Shown here: in pieces, positions 1-57,640 of the stretch
How the letters are laid out: each line of letters begins with the position of its first letter
How positions within the stretch are numbered: position 1 is the stretch's first letter
Assembly (NCBI GenBank): GCA_964017185.1
Contig: OZ024883.1
Location: forward strand, 2,418,001 to 2,482,000
Length of the DNA: 64,000 bases
Origin: Rugalucina vietnamica
Taxonomy: Eukaryota > Mollusca > Bivalvia > Lucinida > Lucinidae
Direction of reading: 5' to 3'
The notes under the pieces: model-generated
Databases searched by the model: none
Seen by the model: the letters and a program-made list of their open reading frames with translations, nothing else
What the model was told of the DNA's origin: nothing
Position numbers and translations under genes: made by a program

Positions 1-117
1 TTCTACGTGCACGCATTCTTCATCAGTTCGATTCCATTGGCTACTTTATTTTACTTTGAGCATGGAATTTTTCCGTATGGGTAATCCATTTCATATTTCA
101 TAATGTTAGTGGGAATT

Positions 118-337
118 TCCATTATGGAAACGCGTGATTTTTCCTAAGTTGTAAAAATTGAAAATTTGCTATTGAAAAGTTTTGATATTTTTCTTATTTT
201 TGCTCACTAACGAGTACCCACAATCTATGTTTTGGAGCAAAAATACGCAAAATAGGTATACCCCTGCATACCCCAGTTTTCCTATATACAAAAGTGGGGT
301 AATAAGGGGGTATATATTACACGGACATGTTTTCCTG
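118..337 (-). mobile_element. MITE-1 copy, central palindrome lost
   Basis: Reverse-orientation copy: arm with TTTTTCTTATTTTTGCTC, CTATGTTTTGGAGCAAAAAT, the TATACCCC block and the end ACATGTTTTCCTG. The GAACCGCC centre is missing and the left end is decayed. Confidence 0.65.
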
Positions 338-500
338 GTTGTTTTACCTGATCCAATGGGCGGCAACTAACCAGAAAATTTCCAGTGACCATGCAGCTGA
401 GTCATTTTACTTCATAATTTGATTTGGGAAACTAACCGCGGCCATATATGAAAGTTGTAACCATTCCCATATACGTTGGGCCGCCAATGTAAATTTAATT

Positions 501-738
501 TGAGCCGCCTCGTGGAAAAACGAAAATGTGTTTTCCGAACATGTCTGACACAAACCGACCTGTTCAGTCACAGAAGAGAGCTAGAAGCTTGAAATTTCGG
601 ATTGATGTGGAAGAGGAACTGTACTATCCGAGTAGCGAAAACAAAGGCGCTGATCAGCTTCGCAGTTACTGCGAAGCTGATCTGCGCCTTTGTTTTCGCC
701 TAAACAGATTAATAATGTTTTTCCTATGTGGCGGCACA
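501..738 (-). mobile_element. MITE-2 copy
   Basis: Begins GAGCCGCCTCGTGG, holds GATCAGCTTCGCAGTTACTG and the reverse arm, and ends near GTGGCGGCACA. Inner palindrome intact, right end decayed. Confidence 0.75.
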
Positions 739-818
739 TTTGGTATTGCTATTTATATCTTGTATGCGTTGCTTCATTATACCGTCTTTCACAGCTAGGT
801 TTTTCCGTGCACAGTATA

Positions 819-901
819 CATCAGGATAACACGCCCATGCAATATATACCCTCTTAAACCCCACTTTTATACAGAAAAACTGGGGTATGCTGGTGTATAC
901 C

Positions 902-955
<54 letters not shown>

Positions 956-1135
956 ATCCAAAACATAGAGAGTGGGTACTCGTTAGAACCGCCTCGCCAC
1001 GCTGAGGCGGTTCTAACGTATTCCCACGATCTATGTTTTGAGAAAAAAATAAAAAATATCAATTTTTTTCGGTTGAAATTTTCAATCTTTTCAGTTGAAA
1101 AAAATCTCTATATTGCATGGACGTGTTTTCGTAAT
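819..1135 (+). mobile_element. MITE-1 copy with expanded T run
   Basis: From CATCAGGATAACACGCCC to GTGTTTTCGTAAT. A run of about 50 T (904-954) replaces the usual TTTTTCTTATTTTTG. The central palindrome GAACCGCCTC...GAGGCGGTTC is present. Confidence 0.75.
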
Positions 1136-1322
1136 AGGAAACAAAGCAACAGGGACAACATTTACAAATATATAAATCTATTTGAAAACAAAGACATACA
1201 ATAATGTTCTGTCATGAAAGACAATTATGATGAAAGACTATACGCGATTTGAAGCTTCAGCAATAATAAGCAACGTTTTAGTGACATGACAACCATTACT
1301 AAACAAAAACAAAATACGGTAC

Positions 1323-1535
1323 AGCGGCCCCCGTGGCCAAGCGGTTAGGAGCGCTGTTTCTTAAACACTCGATCATCTCATCGCTGTGTCTTATGTGGGT
1401 TTGAGCCCCACACTGGCCACATATGAGACAAGCCAGGTGGTTTTTCTAGCGGTTCTCCCGTTCTCGCCCACCTACTGATTGGCCGGTCTCATATGAGCTG
1501 AAATAATCTTGAAAGGGACGTAAAACTGAATTACA
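1323..1535 (+). mobile_element. SINE-1 (tRNA-derived)
   Basis: tRNA-like head with A box GTGGCCAAGCGGTTAGG and B box GGGTTTGAGCCCC (Ser/Leu-like long variable arm), then a body containing CACCTACTGATTGGCC and GAAATAATCTTGAAAGGGAC and an A-rich end. The head is altered and followed by SINE body, so this is not a functional tRNA gene. Other copies are at 6470, 31492, 34085 and 55150. Confidence 0.75.
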
Positions 1536-1701
1536 AAATAATGTAACGAACTTTGTAGCAATAAATATAAATGTAACAACGAAAATATGAGTCAGTACAT
1601 TGTTCAAGCATTCTCCTTACTTAGATCCTACACATTTATTTAGTGCCTTAATTAGTAACTGTGCGCTCATGGTCTATATATATGCATCCCTTCTTTTAGT
1701 C

Positions 1702-1791
1702 TATCAGGAAAACATGTCTGTGTATACCCCCTTAAACCCCACTTTTATATAGAAAAAATGGTGTATGCAGGGAGGGGTATACATATTTTTC

Positions 1792-1822
<31 letters not shown>

Positions 1823-1954
1823 TTTTTTTTGTTGTTGTTGTTGTTGTTTCTTCTCCAAAACATATATTGTGGGTACTCGATAGAACCACCTGGCCGATTT
1901 TAAATTTTTTACAACCCAAAATTCTGTATATTGCATGGGCAAGTTTTCGTAATG
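1702..1954 (+). mobile_element. MITE-1 copy with internal deletion
   Basis: TCAGGAAAACATGTCTGTG to AAGTTTTCGTAATG. Most of the central palindrome is missing and T-rich/GTT microsatellite fills 1791-1848. Confidence 0.75.
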
Positions 1955-2063
1955 TTTAGTCATAATGCAGCAAAACAATTCCTTGAAAGTGATGATCTGA
2001 ATAATCATCAGGACATTTTAAATACACCAACAGTCAAATATGAGTGTCATACGAACATAAATA

Positions 2064-2283
2064 TGAGCCACCTCATGGGAAAACCAACAATCTGCATAGG
2101 CGAAAACAAAGACGCAGATCAGCGAAGCTGATCAGCGCCTTTGTTTTCGCTACTCGGATAGTACAATTCCTCTTCTACTTAAATCTGAAATTTCAAGCTT
2201 CTTGCTCTTTTCTGTGATTGTACAGGCCGGTTGTGTGGGACCTGTTCGGAAACCACATTGTTGGTTTTCCCACGAGGCGGCTC
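2064..2283 (+). mobile_element. MITE-2 copy flanked by a 29-bp direct repeat
   Basis: GAGCCACCTCATGGGAAAAC to CCCACGAGGCGGCTC with the inner palindrome shortened. The 29 bp before it (2035-2063) recur exactly after it (2284-2312). Confidence 0.85.
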
Positions 2284-2382
2284 AAATATGAGTGTCATAC
2301 GAACATAAATATAACAATATAAATGCATAAAATAAAGAATAACAATGTTAAGAAAATGATAATGATCTGCAATAACAATAAC

Positions 2383-2690
2383 AAAATTTATTTATTTATT
2401 TATTTCTACAATGTTTATAGAGGAATACACAATTAGTTATGATAGCCAGTCTACCTTGCGGTCCTCTGTTAATAAATTACAATTATAATACACTATATAC
2501 AGTTACACTTCAAAAGCAAGAACACTTAATGGTGATAATAAACAGTTACAATGAGCAAATATGAAAGGGCGATGAAAGTACATCAACGTTGGTATGTTCA
2601 ACTTGAACTATGATAGACTAAAGTACAAAAAATGAACACCATACACTAACTTTTGCGAATATGAAATAAATAAATACAAAATGTAGAGAA
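2383..2690 (-). mobile_element. Probable LINE 3' end
   Basis: On the minus strand this AT-rich stretch ends in GACCGCAAGGTAGACTGGC, CTCTATAAACATTGTAG and an (AAAT)n tail, the form of a LINE 3' UTR. No coding part is left, so the call rests on the tail alone. Confidence 0.4.
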
Positions 2691-2691
2691 A

Positions 2692-2925
2692 CATTATGAA
2701 AACTTGCCCATGCAATAAACAGAGATTTTTGAGCTTTAAAAATTGAAAATTTTCAGCTCAAAATTTTTTATATTTTTTTTGCGGCGAGGCGGTTCTAACG
2801 AGTACCCACAATCTATGTTTTGGAGCAAAAATAAGAAAAATAGGTATACTCCTACAAACCCAAGTTTTGCTATATAAAAGTGGGGTTCAATGGGGTATAC
2901 TTTACATGGACATGTTTTCCTGATG
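2692..2925 (-). mobile_element. MITE-1 copy
   Basis: CATTATGAAAACTTGCCC to ACATGTTTTCCTGATG; one side of the palindrome is reduced (GCGGCGAGGCGGTTCTAACG). Confidence 0.8.
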
Positions 2926-2959
2926 AAGAAAAAGGAAACAATAAGTTCTTACAACCCTT

Positions 2960-2993
2960 GAGAAAAAAAAAAACAAACAAACAAAAAACAAAA

Positions 2994-3038
<45 letters not shown>

Positions 3039-3410
3039 ATTTAAGTTAGTTATGAGACAAAACATTTTAAGAAAAAATATTTTAAGTTAGTCTTGAGACA
3101 AAACATTTTAAGTAAGTCTTGAGACAAAACATTTTAAGAAAAAATATTTTAACTTAGTCTTGAGACAAAACATTTTAAGTTAGTCATGAGACAAAACGTT
3201 TATAGAAAAAAATATTTCAAGTTAGTCTTGAGACAAAACATTTTAAGTTAGTCTTAAGACAAAACATTTTAAGAAAAAATATTTTAAGTAAGTCTCGAGA
3301 CAAAACATTTTACGTTAGTCATGAGACGAAATATTTTAAAGAAAAATAGTTAAGTAAGCCTTGAGACAAAACATTTTAAGTTAGTCTTGAGACAATTATT
3401 AAACAAGCTG
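2960..3410. repeat. A-run and AT-rich tandem repeat
   Basis: A poly-A stretch (about 2996-3037) is followed by 8-10 degenerate copies of a 30-60 bp unit built from ACATTTTAAG, TTAGTCTTGAGACAAA and AAAAAATATTTTAAG. Minisatellite without coding content. Confidence 0.85.
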
Positions 3411-3450
3411 AAAAGTTTCATTTTAGTTCATTGGTTAAGCAATGATAATT

Positions 3451-3674
3451 GAACCGCCGCATCGGAAAACTATATCTGCATAGGCGAAAACAAAGGCGCA
3501 GATCAGCTTCGCAGTAACTGCGAAGCTGATCAGCGCCATTGTTTTCTTACACGGATAGTACAATTCCTCTACTTTCTAAATCCAAAATTTCTAGCCTCAA
3601 ACCATCTTCTGTGACAGTACAGGCCGGTTTGTGTCGGATCTGGTCGGAACCATAATTGTTGGTTTTCTCGGCTC
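3451..3674 (+). mobile_element. MITE-2 copy
   Basis: GAACCGCCGCATCGGAAAAC, inner GATCAGCTTCGCAGTAACTG with reverse arm, end GGTTTTCTCGGCTC. Flanked by AATT on both sides, a likely 4-bp target duplication. Confidence 0.85.
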
Positions 3675-4015
3675 AATTGTATTTTTTGAGTTCGATGCGA
3701 GATGTGGATAAGACGCAACAAGGTTTCGCCGTGCCAGTGCCCTATGGCCAGTCAAAAAGGGTAAATGCTATTAAAAAAAAGTATGCCCTATTAAAAGGTG
3801 ATCAGGAAACAAGTCAGTAAAATTACATATAGTGTTACAAACTGAATATACAATTGTAAGCGTGTTAATGTACCACCATGTTGTCTCGAATCCTGATAAG
3901 ATATACCACAAAGGCCGGGTGGGACAGTCGTGTGGTGCACTTTCGTTTTGGTCTGCTGACCAATCAAGACTAGCCTCCCGAGTAGATCCTCCTGTCAGAC
4001 CTGTCTAGTCAATGT
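3675..4015. other. Downstream flank of the TNF ligand gene
   Basis: AT-rich sequence likely to hold the TNF ligand 3' UTR (minus strand). No clear minus-strand AATAAA signal or repeat was recognised. Confidence 0.4.
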
Positions 4016-4437
4016 CTAGTCATTGCTTAAGGCATACATGCTGAGGAAACTGTGGGTCGGAGCAGCATACACCAGGTCAATGTTCGAGACCAAAATGCAC
4101 ACCTGGTCGTTCGGTTTCAGGTGATAATAACCAGGCAAAATGCTGGGCCAGTAGATATTGCCGACCTGTGGGCGGGTCTCGGTTTGCGGCGGAGTGTACC
4201 GGTTCTCAGAAAGTTGCCGGGGGTAATCCCCATCACGAATCAAATTAGTGGAATGGTAAAATACACTGTCCGAAGTATCTTGTGAGTAGAGAAACGTCAG
4301 TTTTGAGAAGACGAAATAGAACCCCTCCTCTGACACCGTGATACACCCGTAGTTATCGTTGTAGGTTGAGGTAGATAGGTCATGTGACAGGAAAGCGTCT
4401 TGTAGATCTTTGTCCGTCCAAAACAACTTCTTATTGA
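4016..4437 (-). CDS. TNF ligand exon 3: main TNF homology domain
   Basis: Acceptor T-run plus CAG (4440-4438), stop TAG at 4018-4016. Residues 251-390 start VNKKLFWTDKDLQDAFL and contain GCITVSEEGFYFVFSKLTF, the most conserved TNF-family strand, then loops ending in the terminal strand HSFLSMYALSND. Cys residues occur only singly (GCITV, QVCILV), so a TNF-type intradomain disulfide is possible but not shown. Confidence 0.85.
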
Positions 4438-7348
4438 CTGAAAAAAAAAATGAATAAAATCTATTAGATACAGAATTATTGTTTTAAAATCTCTATTGGA
4501 CTAATTAACTCCACCTAATTTAATTAGCATTATAATAGACAAACCCTGGACAGTTGAAGGCTTGCCAAATTCAGCGAAACTTTGTGACTGCGATTCATTG
4601 AAAAAGTAAAGTATACCTAAAAACAAAAATAGTAAAATGGAAAATAAACACTCAAAATACGTGTTATTTACTTCCCGGTGAAAGTAGGTGAACCTGAGAG
4701 GTGACCAATTTAAATCACTCATGATCATTGTTATACCTTGCAAAATAGGTGTATTGGGAATTTCATTATACTTTAAAATCCATAGACTGGGCCCGCGGTT
4801 AAAATGCGAACCAAATGGTGTATGCGGCTTAGTATGATATTGATTATAAGTGCTCAGACTGTAGACCAGGAGTTGGGTGTATGGAAAGGCGAATTCACCA
4901 GACTTATAAAGTCTATTTATTTTATTCATATTCTATCTATTTTATTCATATTCATCCTTTAGAACTTTATAATATGACTACAATAGCTATTCTTCTCAAA
5001 CACTTCACTTCTCTATGGCTATCTCATCATGTTTGATGTTTGAGTCAGCTTAGTATAAAATGTGGAGTGGCATATTAGCTTAAGATAAAATAAGGCATGG
5101 ATAGTTGGTATGGAATCTAAAGACAACATCTACGACTGATATCAGTCTAGCGAATTCACGTACTGATCAGGCTTGGGGCTTTGTGTTACATCCTCTATCT
5201 TACAAGTGGCAATGGAGTTCCATTTGCTATTTTGAATTGATAAATTATTAATGTATTTATGTACGATCACATGCGCAGGCTTTTGAGACTGAGTCGCCTT
5301 TCCATATATACATGTATAAAGAAATGATAAATATTGTATATACCTTTCAATGCCCTCTGGTCCAGATAAAGTTGGGCTCTGGATTTCTTGTTGGATAGGA
5401 AGGACTCGAGCCCGGACTTGTGTCGCTGTTCCGCCGCACTGGACTGAAAAAAAAAAATACAAATGAATGATTGAATAATATGAATTATCCTCTAATAGGC
5501 ATAGTACAGAGCCTATGGAGACAATAAATAAAACACGTTTTATACGCGAAGGGTTCGAAAGAAACATTATTTTGCATTCCATCCATTCATGCAAGAAACT
5601 TCAACATAACCGATGGTCCTTCATTACGAAACTTCACGATGAATTGCTTATGCAATATGTATACTTATCTTTAGCTGTAAACAATCATTGGAAAACGATA
5701 TTTTTAAAGTTTTTGCTCAAAGCATTGATTGTAGGTTCACGTTAGAACCGCCGATTCTAATGGGTACCCACAATCTATGTTTTGGATCAAAAATAAGAAA
5801 ACATAGGTATACCCTTGTCAACCCCTGTTTTACCGTAATAGTATGTAAATGGGGTAACAGGGGGTATTATGTTACAGGACATGTTTACGTGATGTTCATG
5901 TGATAGTCTAATGGATATAGCATATGAATTCACTTAGCAATCCAGAGGTTGCGGGTTTGATACCCGGCTAGTACATGCCTGTCTTATTATGTTCATCCTG
6001 TGACGTAATAAAGGCAAACCGCCAGTTGGGTGTTTAATTCTTCGGTTTCATGATTGCTTCATTTACCATGTATATAATCTAGAACAACTGACTAGCGAAA
6101 CTAATGGAAACTATACTTCAAGATTTCAGATAATGATAATTATAGTTTCGCCAAGTTTCGGTTTCTATGTATTGAAACTTTTATATACCTTTAAATAGCT
6201 TTAAACATTAATTGAGTTGATCCGGGAAGTAAATTAACTAGGAAAAACGTATGCTTTAAATACACAAGGCTATAGATCGCCAGCTCGACTTACATGTAAG
6301 GGAACATGAAACTAAAAATCACCTTTGACATGCCTTTATTTCACTTATTATTATTATTGTTTCGTGTTAGTGCGAAATTTGATATAACAAAAGACATTAA
6401 ATGCAAAATGATACGATGGTGTTCATTATTATTATTATTTTGATTTTATTTTTATTTTTTTTTTTTTTTGGTTCAGTTTTACGTCCCTTTCAAGATTATT
6501 TCAATTCAGAGACGGGCCAATCAGTAGGTGGGGCGAAAATGGGAGAATGCCGAGGAAAAACATCTTGCACACCGCAACCGGAACTTGGCTTGTCTCACAT
6601 GTATACTAGTGCGGGGCTCGAACCCACACCAGACATGTAACCGTGAGATGATGGTGTTTAAAGGTGGAGACTTGATTAAAAGAATACTGAAACCTACCTG
6701 GCCAATATTTGGTACTTGTGCTGGTCCTTGGATCTCTCTCATCATGGCTGTGTCACCAGAATAGCGAAGTAAAATGAACATAAGCGACACTGAGATAACA
6801 ACTGAGAACACCGTGGATAATGTGATAGTACAGCAACAACTCGAACAGTTACGTACACGTTTTGGTTTTGATTTCTTGGTTTTTGAAATGCTTGACTCAG
6901 TCCAGTCAGTGTCTGTTGTAGAAGGAAACTTCTTTGAGTCAATTTGCTCATATAATTCCTTTTCAGCATCAATCATGTCAATCACATGTTCATTTTCACA
7001 TTTGTAATGTTGATTTCCGACACATTTTCCACATGTCTCTGTTTGTGAAAGGCCTTGCACTGGAGATGTGTGTATCTCCTGTGTTTGTGCGCCAAGTAAT
7101 CCCTCCCTCTCCTCGTTTTGTGAGTTTTGTCTCTCTACCAGGCTCATCTTGTTTGTTTTGATGTTTGTTATTTCACAATAAGATCCAAACTCACTCTCAC
7201 TAGAACTTGTGTTGTCAGCCATACTGCCCGTGTTTGATTTTGAGTTCGCACTGCTCCTCGATTTTTGTGCCGTTTCTTTCATTTCATGTTGTTCCATTGT
7301 CTGAAGTTTGTGTGACTCTGTTTTATTTTGAAGAATCTGTCTTTCCAT
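4016..7348 (-). CDS. TNF-superfamily ligand, three exons, type II membrane protein
   Basis: Joined exons on the minus strand are 7348-6698, 5443-5344 and 4437-4016, with phases 0 and 1 at the two junctions, giving 390 residues. Residues 1-172 are a polar, Ser/Gln/Glu-rich cytoplasmic tail. Basic residues (KKSKPKRVR) and a Cys cluster (CSSCCC) precede one hydrophobic segment at about 173-194, the expected layout of a type II anchor. The C-terminal 150 residues fit the TNF homology domain: SRAQLYLD for the first strand, LFWTDKDLQDAFL, then GCITVSEEGFYFVFSKLTF (the G-Y-V-S-Q-TF motif) and a C-terminal HSFLSMYAL strand. Members trimerise and bind TNF receptors at the cell surface. ATG 7348 is the first in-frame ATG after an upstream stop. 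The subfamily cannot be assigned. PEX1 is divergently transcribed 1.67 kb away; no functional link is implied. Family call is strong; joins rest on splice sites and homology only. Confidence 0.85.
5344..5443 (-). CDS. TNF ligand exon 2: stalk and start of TNF homology domain
   Basis: 100 nt between a polypyrimidine-AG acceptor (T-run then CAG at 5446-5444) and a GTATAT donor. It reads SSAAEQRHKSGLESFLSNKK then SRAQLYLDQRALK in the phase left by exon 1 and leaves one base that exon 3 completes to Val. Longer open frames over these bases lack TNF similarity. SRAQLYLD aligns with the first beta strand (KPxAHL) of TNF domains. Confidence 0.7.
5690..5894 (-). mobile_element. MITE-1 copy, left part truncated (TNF intron 1)
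   Basis: TTTTTGCTCAAAGCATTGAT, a reduced GAACCGCCGATTC centre, CTATGTTTTGGATCAAAAAT and the GGACATGTTTACGTGATG end. Confidence 0.75.
5905..6045 (+). mobile_element. SINE-3-like tRNA-headed repeat
   Basis: TAGTCTAATGGATATAGCAT resembles an A box and GCGGGTTTGATACCCG a B box; the body is unlike SINE-1. A 74-nt clover-leaf does not close, so it is called a SINE fragment. Confidence 0.45.
6470..6660 (-). mobile_element. SINE-1, reverse copy in TNF intron 1
   Basis: Reverse order of the 1323 element: GTCCCTTTCAAGATTATTTC, GGGCCAATCAGTAGGTGG, GGGGCTCGAACCCACACC, AGATGATGGTG. The head end is truncated. It lies just downstream of the exon 1 donor. Confidence 0.75.
6698..7348 (-). CDS. TNF ligand exon 1: cytoplasmic tail and transmembrane anchor
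   Basis: Encodes residues 1-217. The ATG at 7348-7346 opens the frame and an in-frame stop lies at 7390-7388. The exon ends in NIGQ followed by a GTAGGT donor at 6697. The hydrophobic stretch (about LSTVFSVVISVSLMFILL) follows a basic, Cys-rich juxtamembrane segment. A reverse SINE lies just inside the following intron (6470-6660). Confidence 0.8.
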
Positions 7349-8242
7349 AGGTATTCGCTGCACATATGTCTTTGTAAATTTGATTAATTAAATTCGTTTT
7401 CTTTAGATTTCGCTGTCTTTTCTTCTAGAGTTTTATTTTTTGACAATAATTTATTTCTTTATTTTAACAATTGACCGTTTTCTAGGCTAATTCTCTTACT
7501 GTACAATTAATTTTCTCTTTTGAAATATTAAACTACACCGCTACTAGTAAATGATTTTTTTTTTGTAAGTTTGTTGATAGTCTAATTATTAATCCTTGCT
7601 ATGAAACACATTCCTCTTCGTCGTCTAGTGTTTTATAAGAAACTGGAAAACTTAAGGAAAATCTTTCAGTGCTTGCAAAAGCACTAGGGAATTACCAGAT
7701 TCTTTCTATTTTTAGCGTTTTTAAATTTCCCGGTTTTCCCGGTTTTACAGTTTCATGTCGTGTTTAAGGCGTGCGTTCGGAGTTTGTACCACTCAAAGTT
7801 TAACAGTGTACAGTTTTCATGCCATCCAACAATGCTGAAAAACTACAGTACAGCGAGGGTAAATCTACCAACTCGGAAAAAGCTGCGCGTAATTCAATGT
7901 AACAATGGTGAGCCAAGAATTATTTCATGAATTTATCAAATAAGCACTGTTTTATCACACGTGTAGTTGCAAATGATAGAAGTTAACATCATCGTCATCA
8001 TCATTGTCATGTGAAACAACATCAACAATTTTCATGAAGTAGTAATGTTTTGATCGCAGCAACAGTGCAACTTTCAACATTCATATCTTTGCTATTTGAA
8101 AGACCATCTATTGAAATTTCTATGATTTACATGCACTCACAAGATGCTGCAGCAGCACATAATGCAAGACTTTCAAAATTCTTAAATTTTGGGTCCAGTA
8201 AGGGCATTTTTTTTTTGCATTATCCGCTAGTTCGTTGCTTTA

Positions 8243-8350
8243 AAAATCAATATTGGATATGCAGGTGACCAGAACCCCCCCCCCCCCCCCTGAGGGGGAT
8301 GGGGGGGGGGGGGATTCTGGTTACCTGTTATTCCAATATTGATTTTTTTG
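8243..8350. repeat. Inverted repeat with C-run and G-run centre
   Basis: Arms AAAAATCAATATTGG and CCAATATTGATTTTT, then CAGGTGACCAGAA and TTCTGGTTACCTG, enclose runs of about 17 C and 13 G. A small foldback element or hairpin; the centre could form G-quadruplex or slip during copying. Confidence 0.85.
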
Positions 8351-8416
8351 TTAGCAGGAAACCAGCCGATAATGCAAAAATGGTGGCACAGAGAATAAGA
8401 GTAGTAGTCCAATTTT

Positions 8417-8420
<4 letters not shown>

Positions 8421-8497
<77 letters not shown>
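8421..8497. repeat. (GA)n microsatellite
   Basis: Nearly pure GA/TC dinucleotide repeat of about 77 bp, 520 bp upstream of the PEX1 start codon. GA runs can bind GAGA-type factors, but no role is shown. Confidence 0.95.
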
Positions 8498-8500
<3 letters not shown>

Positions 8501-9015
8501 ATCCCCATCAAATATGATAACAATTATACAGAATCGAATAACAATGTATATACGCATATTTGAAATATGAACATTTCACATTTCAACTTCCATAGCATTA
8601 AGTATCTTAAGTTTGAATTTTGGACCACAATGCCCGGTCAGGTAGTAAAGAAGGATGACTAAAACCAGAAAGGTGTAAATCATTTTCACCACTGGATAGA
8701 TCTGCAAATGTTACCAATGGTGTCAGTGGTAGCAGAAACCTGAGATAAAGGGGAATCTGTATATGTCTCTGCAGAAACTTAAGGCGTTCAGGGTTTTCCG
8801 ATTACCAACTTCTTCTTTATAGTAGTGCTATTAACGTGTTAATATGGTGACAATGGTACCATTGGTAAACCGGCAAACGTTACCATTGGAAGAAGCTCGA
8901 ACGCATGCAGTGTTTAACTTCCGGTTTCCGGTTGGGGAATGAAATTCAGATTTGACACCCTTTTTCAGTCAAAAATGAAGATTTATGCCTTCAGTGTTTT
9001 GTCCAATCCGTCACA

Positions 9016-56377
<47,362 letters not shown>

Positions 56378-56656
56378 CATTACGAAAACATGCCCATATG
56401 ATATACAGCGATTTTTTTCAGGCCAAAAATCGATAATTTTCAGAGGATTTTTTTTTATATTATTCTTATTTTTGCTCAAAACATAGATTGTGGGTACACG
56501 TTAGAACCGCCTCGGCGAGGCGGTTCTAACAAGTACCCACAATCTATGTTTTTGAGCAAAAATAAGAAAAATAGGTTTACCCCTGCATACCCCAGTTTTA
56601 CTATATAAAAGTGGGGTTCAAGGGGGTATACATTACATGGACATGTTTTCCTGATG
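56378..56656 (-). mobile_element. MITE-1 copy starting at the PEX1 stop codon
   Basis: CATTACGAAAACATGCCCAT begins directly after TGA 56375-56377; GAACCGCCTCGGCGAGGCGG centre; end TGGACATGTTTTCCTGATG. The PEX1 mRNA should carry this hairpin in its 3' UTR. Confidence 0.92.
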
Positions 56657-56689
56657 ATATATTTTTTGTGATTGATTTACTTCGATAAC

Positions 56690-56880
56690 GATTAAGCAGA
56701 GTATGTGAGGAGTGAGAGGTCCTGGGTTTAACATCTTCCTCGGCTGTGTGTCATTGAGAAAGCCATAGTGTTGGTATATACCCAGGAAGCTCTGGATCTG
56801 CCCTGTCCTCAAAGGACTGAAAATAAAATTGACTGGAATGTTGAGTTATTGCCCCAAACCAAATGAAACTGGACTTTTCA
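56690..56880 (+). mobile_element. SINE-2-like degenerate copy
   Basis: GAGGTCCTGGGTTTAACATC, GTGTGTCATTGAGAAAGCCA, TTGCCCCAAACCAAATG. Follows the SINE-2 layout at lower identity. Confidence 0.5.
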
Positions 56881-56901
56881 AATGCAGGTGATAAAAGTGA
56901 T

Positions 56902-57166
56902 CATCAGGAAAACATGTCCGTGCAATATATACCCCCTTAAACCCCACTTTTATATAGTAAAACTGGGGTTTACAGGAGTATACCTATTTTGCTTATTTTT
57001 GCTCCAAAACATAGATTGTGGGTACTCGGCGAGGCGGTTCTAACGTGTACCCACAATCTATGTTTTGAGCAAAAATAAGAAAAATATCAAAAATTTTCTC
57101 ACGAAATTTTCAATTTTTACAGGTGAAAAAAATCTCTTGTTTATTGCATGGGCATGTTTTCGTAAT
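56902..57166 (+). mobile_element. MITE-1 copy
   Basis: CATCAGGAAAACATGTCCGT, centre reduced to GGTACTCGGCGAGGCGGTTC, end GGGCATGTTTTCGTAATG. Flanked by imperfect direct repeats of about 40 bp (CTGGACTTTTCAAATGCAGG). Confidence 0.9.
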
Positions 57167-57286
57167 GTAATGAAGCTGGACTTTTCAAATGCAGGAGGTG
57201 ATAAAAGTTATATAGAGCTTATGTTTATTGGTATAATACTGTCATGTCATCAGTGAATAAATTGCTATTGAGAAATACTTTACTTT

Positions 57287-57640
57287 TTCACCTAAAGGTG
57301 AGCATTGTACAAAGTAGCCAAATCACCAAAAGAAATACATGAATCTTGAATGGGTTCTTCATCACGAAAACATGTCTGAAGGCTCAAAATGTGAGATGGC
57401 CATGTTCGGCGTCCATCGTCCAGAATTTCAAAGATCTTCTCCTCTGAAACAGCTTATATGATGGCCATGCTCCGGCATCTGTCCATCTTCCATAATTTCA
57501 AAGATCTTCTGTAAAACCACTTGGCCAATCAAAGCCAAACTTCATATGGAGCATCCTTAGGAAAGGGGAATGAAAGTTTATATAAATTGCCTTGGTCACA
57601 TGACCAAGATGGTCGCCATGCCCATATATGGAACAAGAAA
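57287..57640 (+). mobile_element. HINE-A remnant
   Basis: CACCTAAAGGTGAGC, GTCCATCGTCCAGAATTTCA, AAAGATCTTCT twice, AATCAAAGCCAAACTTCATA, ACATGACCAAGATGGTCGCC. No clear 3' end. Confidence 0.6.

Larger units (their letters stand above)
7349..9015. other. Divergent intergenic region between TNF ligand and PEX1
   Basis: Must contain both 5' UTRs and promoters. No TATA box can be assigned. It holds a C/G homopolymer hairpin (8243-8350) and a (GA)n run (8421-8497). A short ATGCCATCCAACAATGC reading near 7820 shows no PEX1 similarity. Confidence 0.5.

Noticed and set aside
1323-1420. Possible tRNA gene
   Set aside because: A and B boxes are present but the sequence continues into a SINE body shared with four other loci.
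4501-4929. 142-codon minus-strand ORF inside the TNF gene
   Set aside because: It lies in the intron between exons 2 and 3; the phase-1 join of exons 2 and 3 already gives a continuous TNF domain, and the ORF has no matching strand motifs.
5142-5594. 150-codon minus-strand ORF
   Set aside because: It overlaps TNF exon 2 in another frame; only the frame reading SRAQLYLDQRALK continues from exon 1 and into exon 3.
7820-7915. ATGCCATCCAACAATGC... as PEX1 start exon
   Set aside because: The reading has no PEX1 similarity, whereas ATG 9016 gives the conserved N-terminal strand in phase with exon 2.
8227-8557. Ser/Leu or Arg/Glu repeat ORFs
   Set aside because: Translations of the GA microsatellite.
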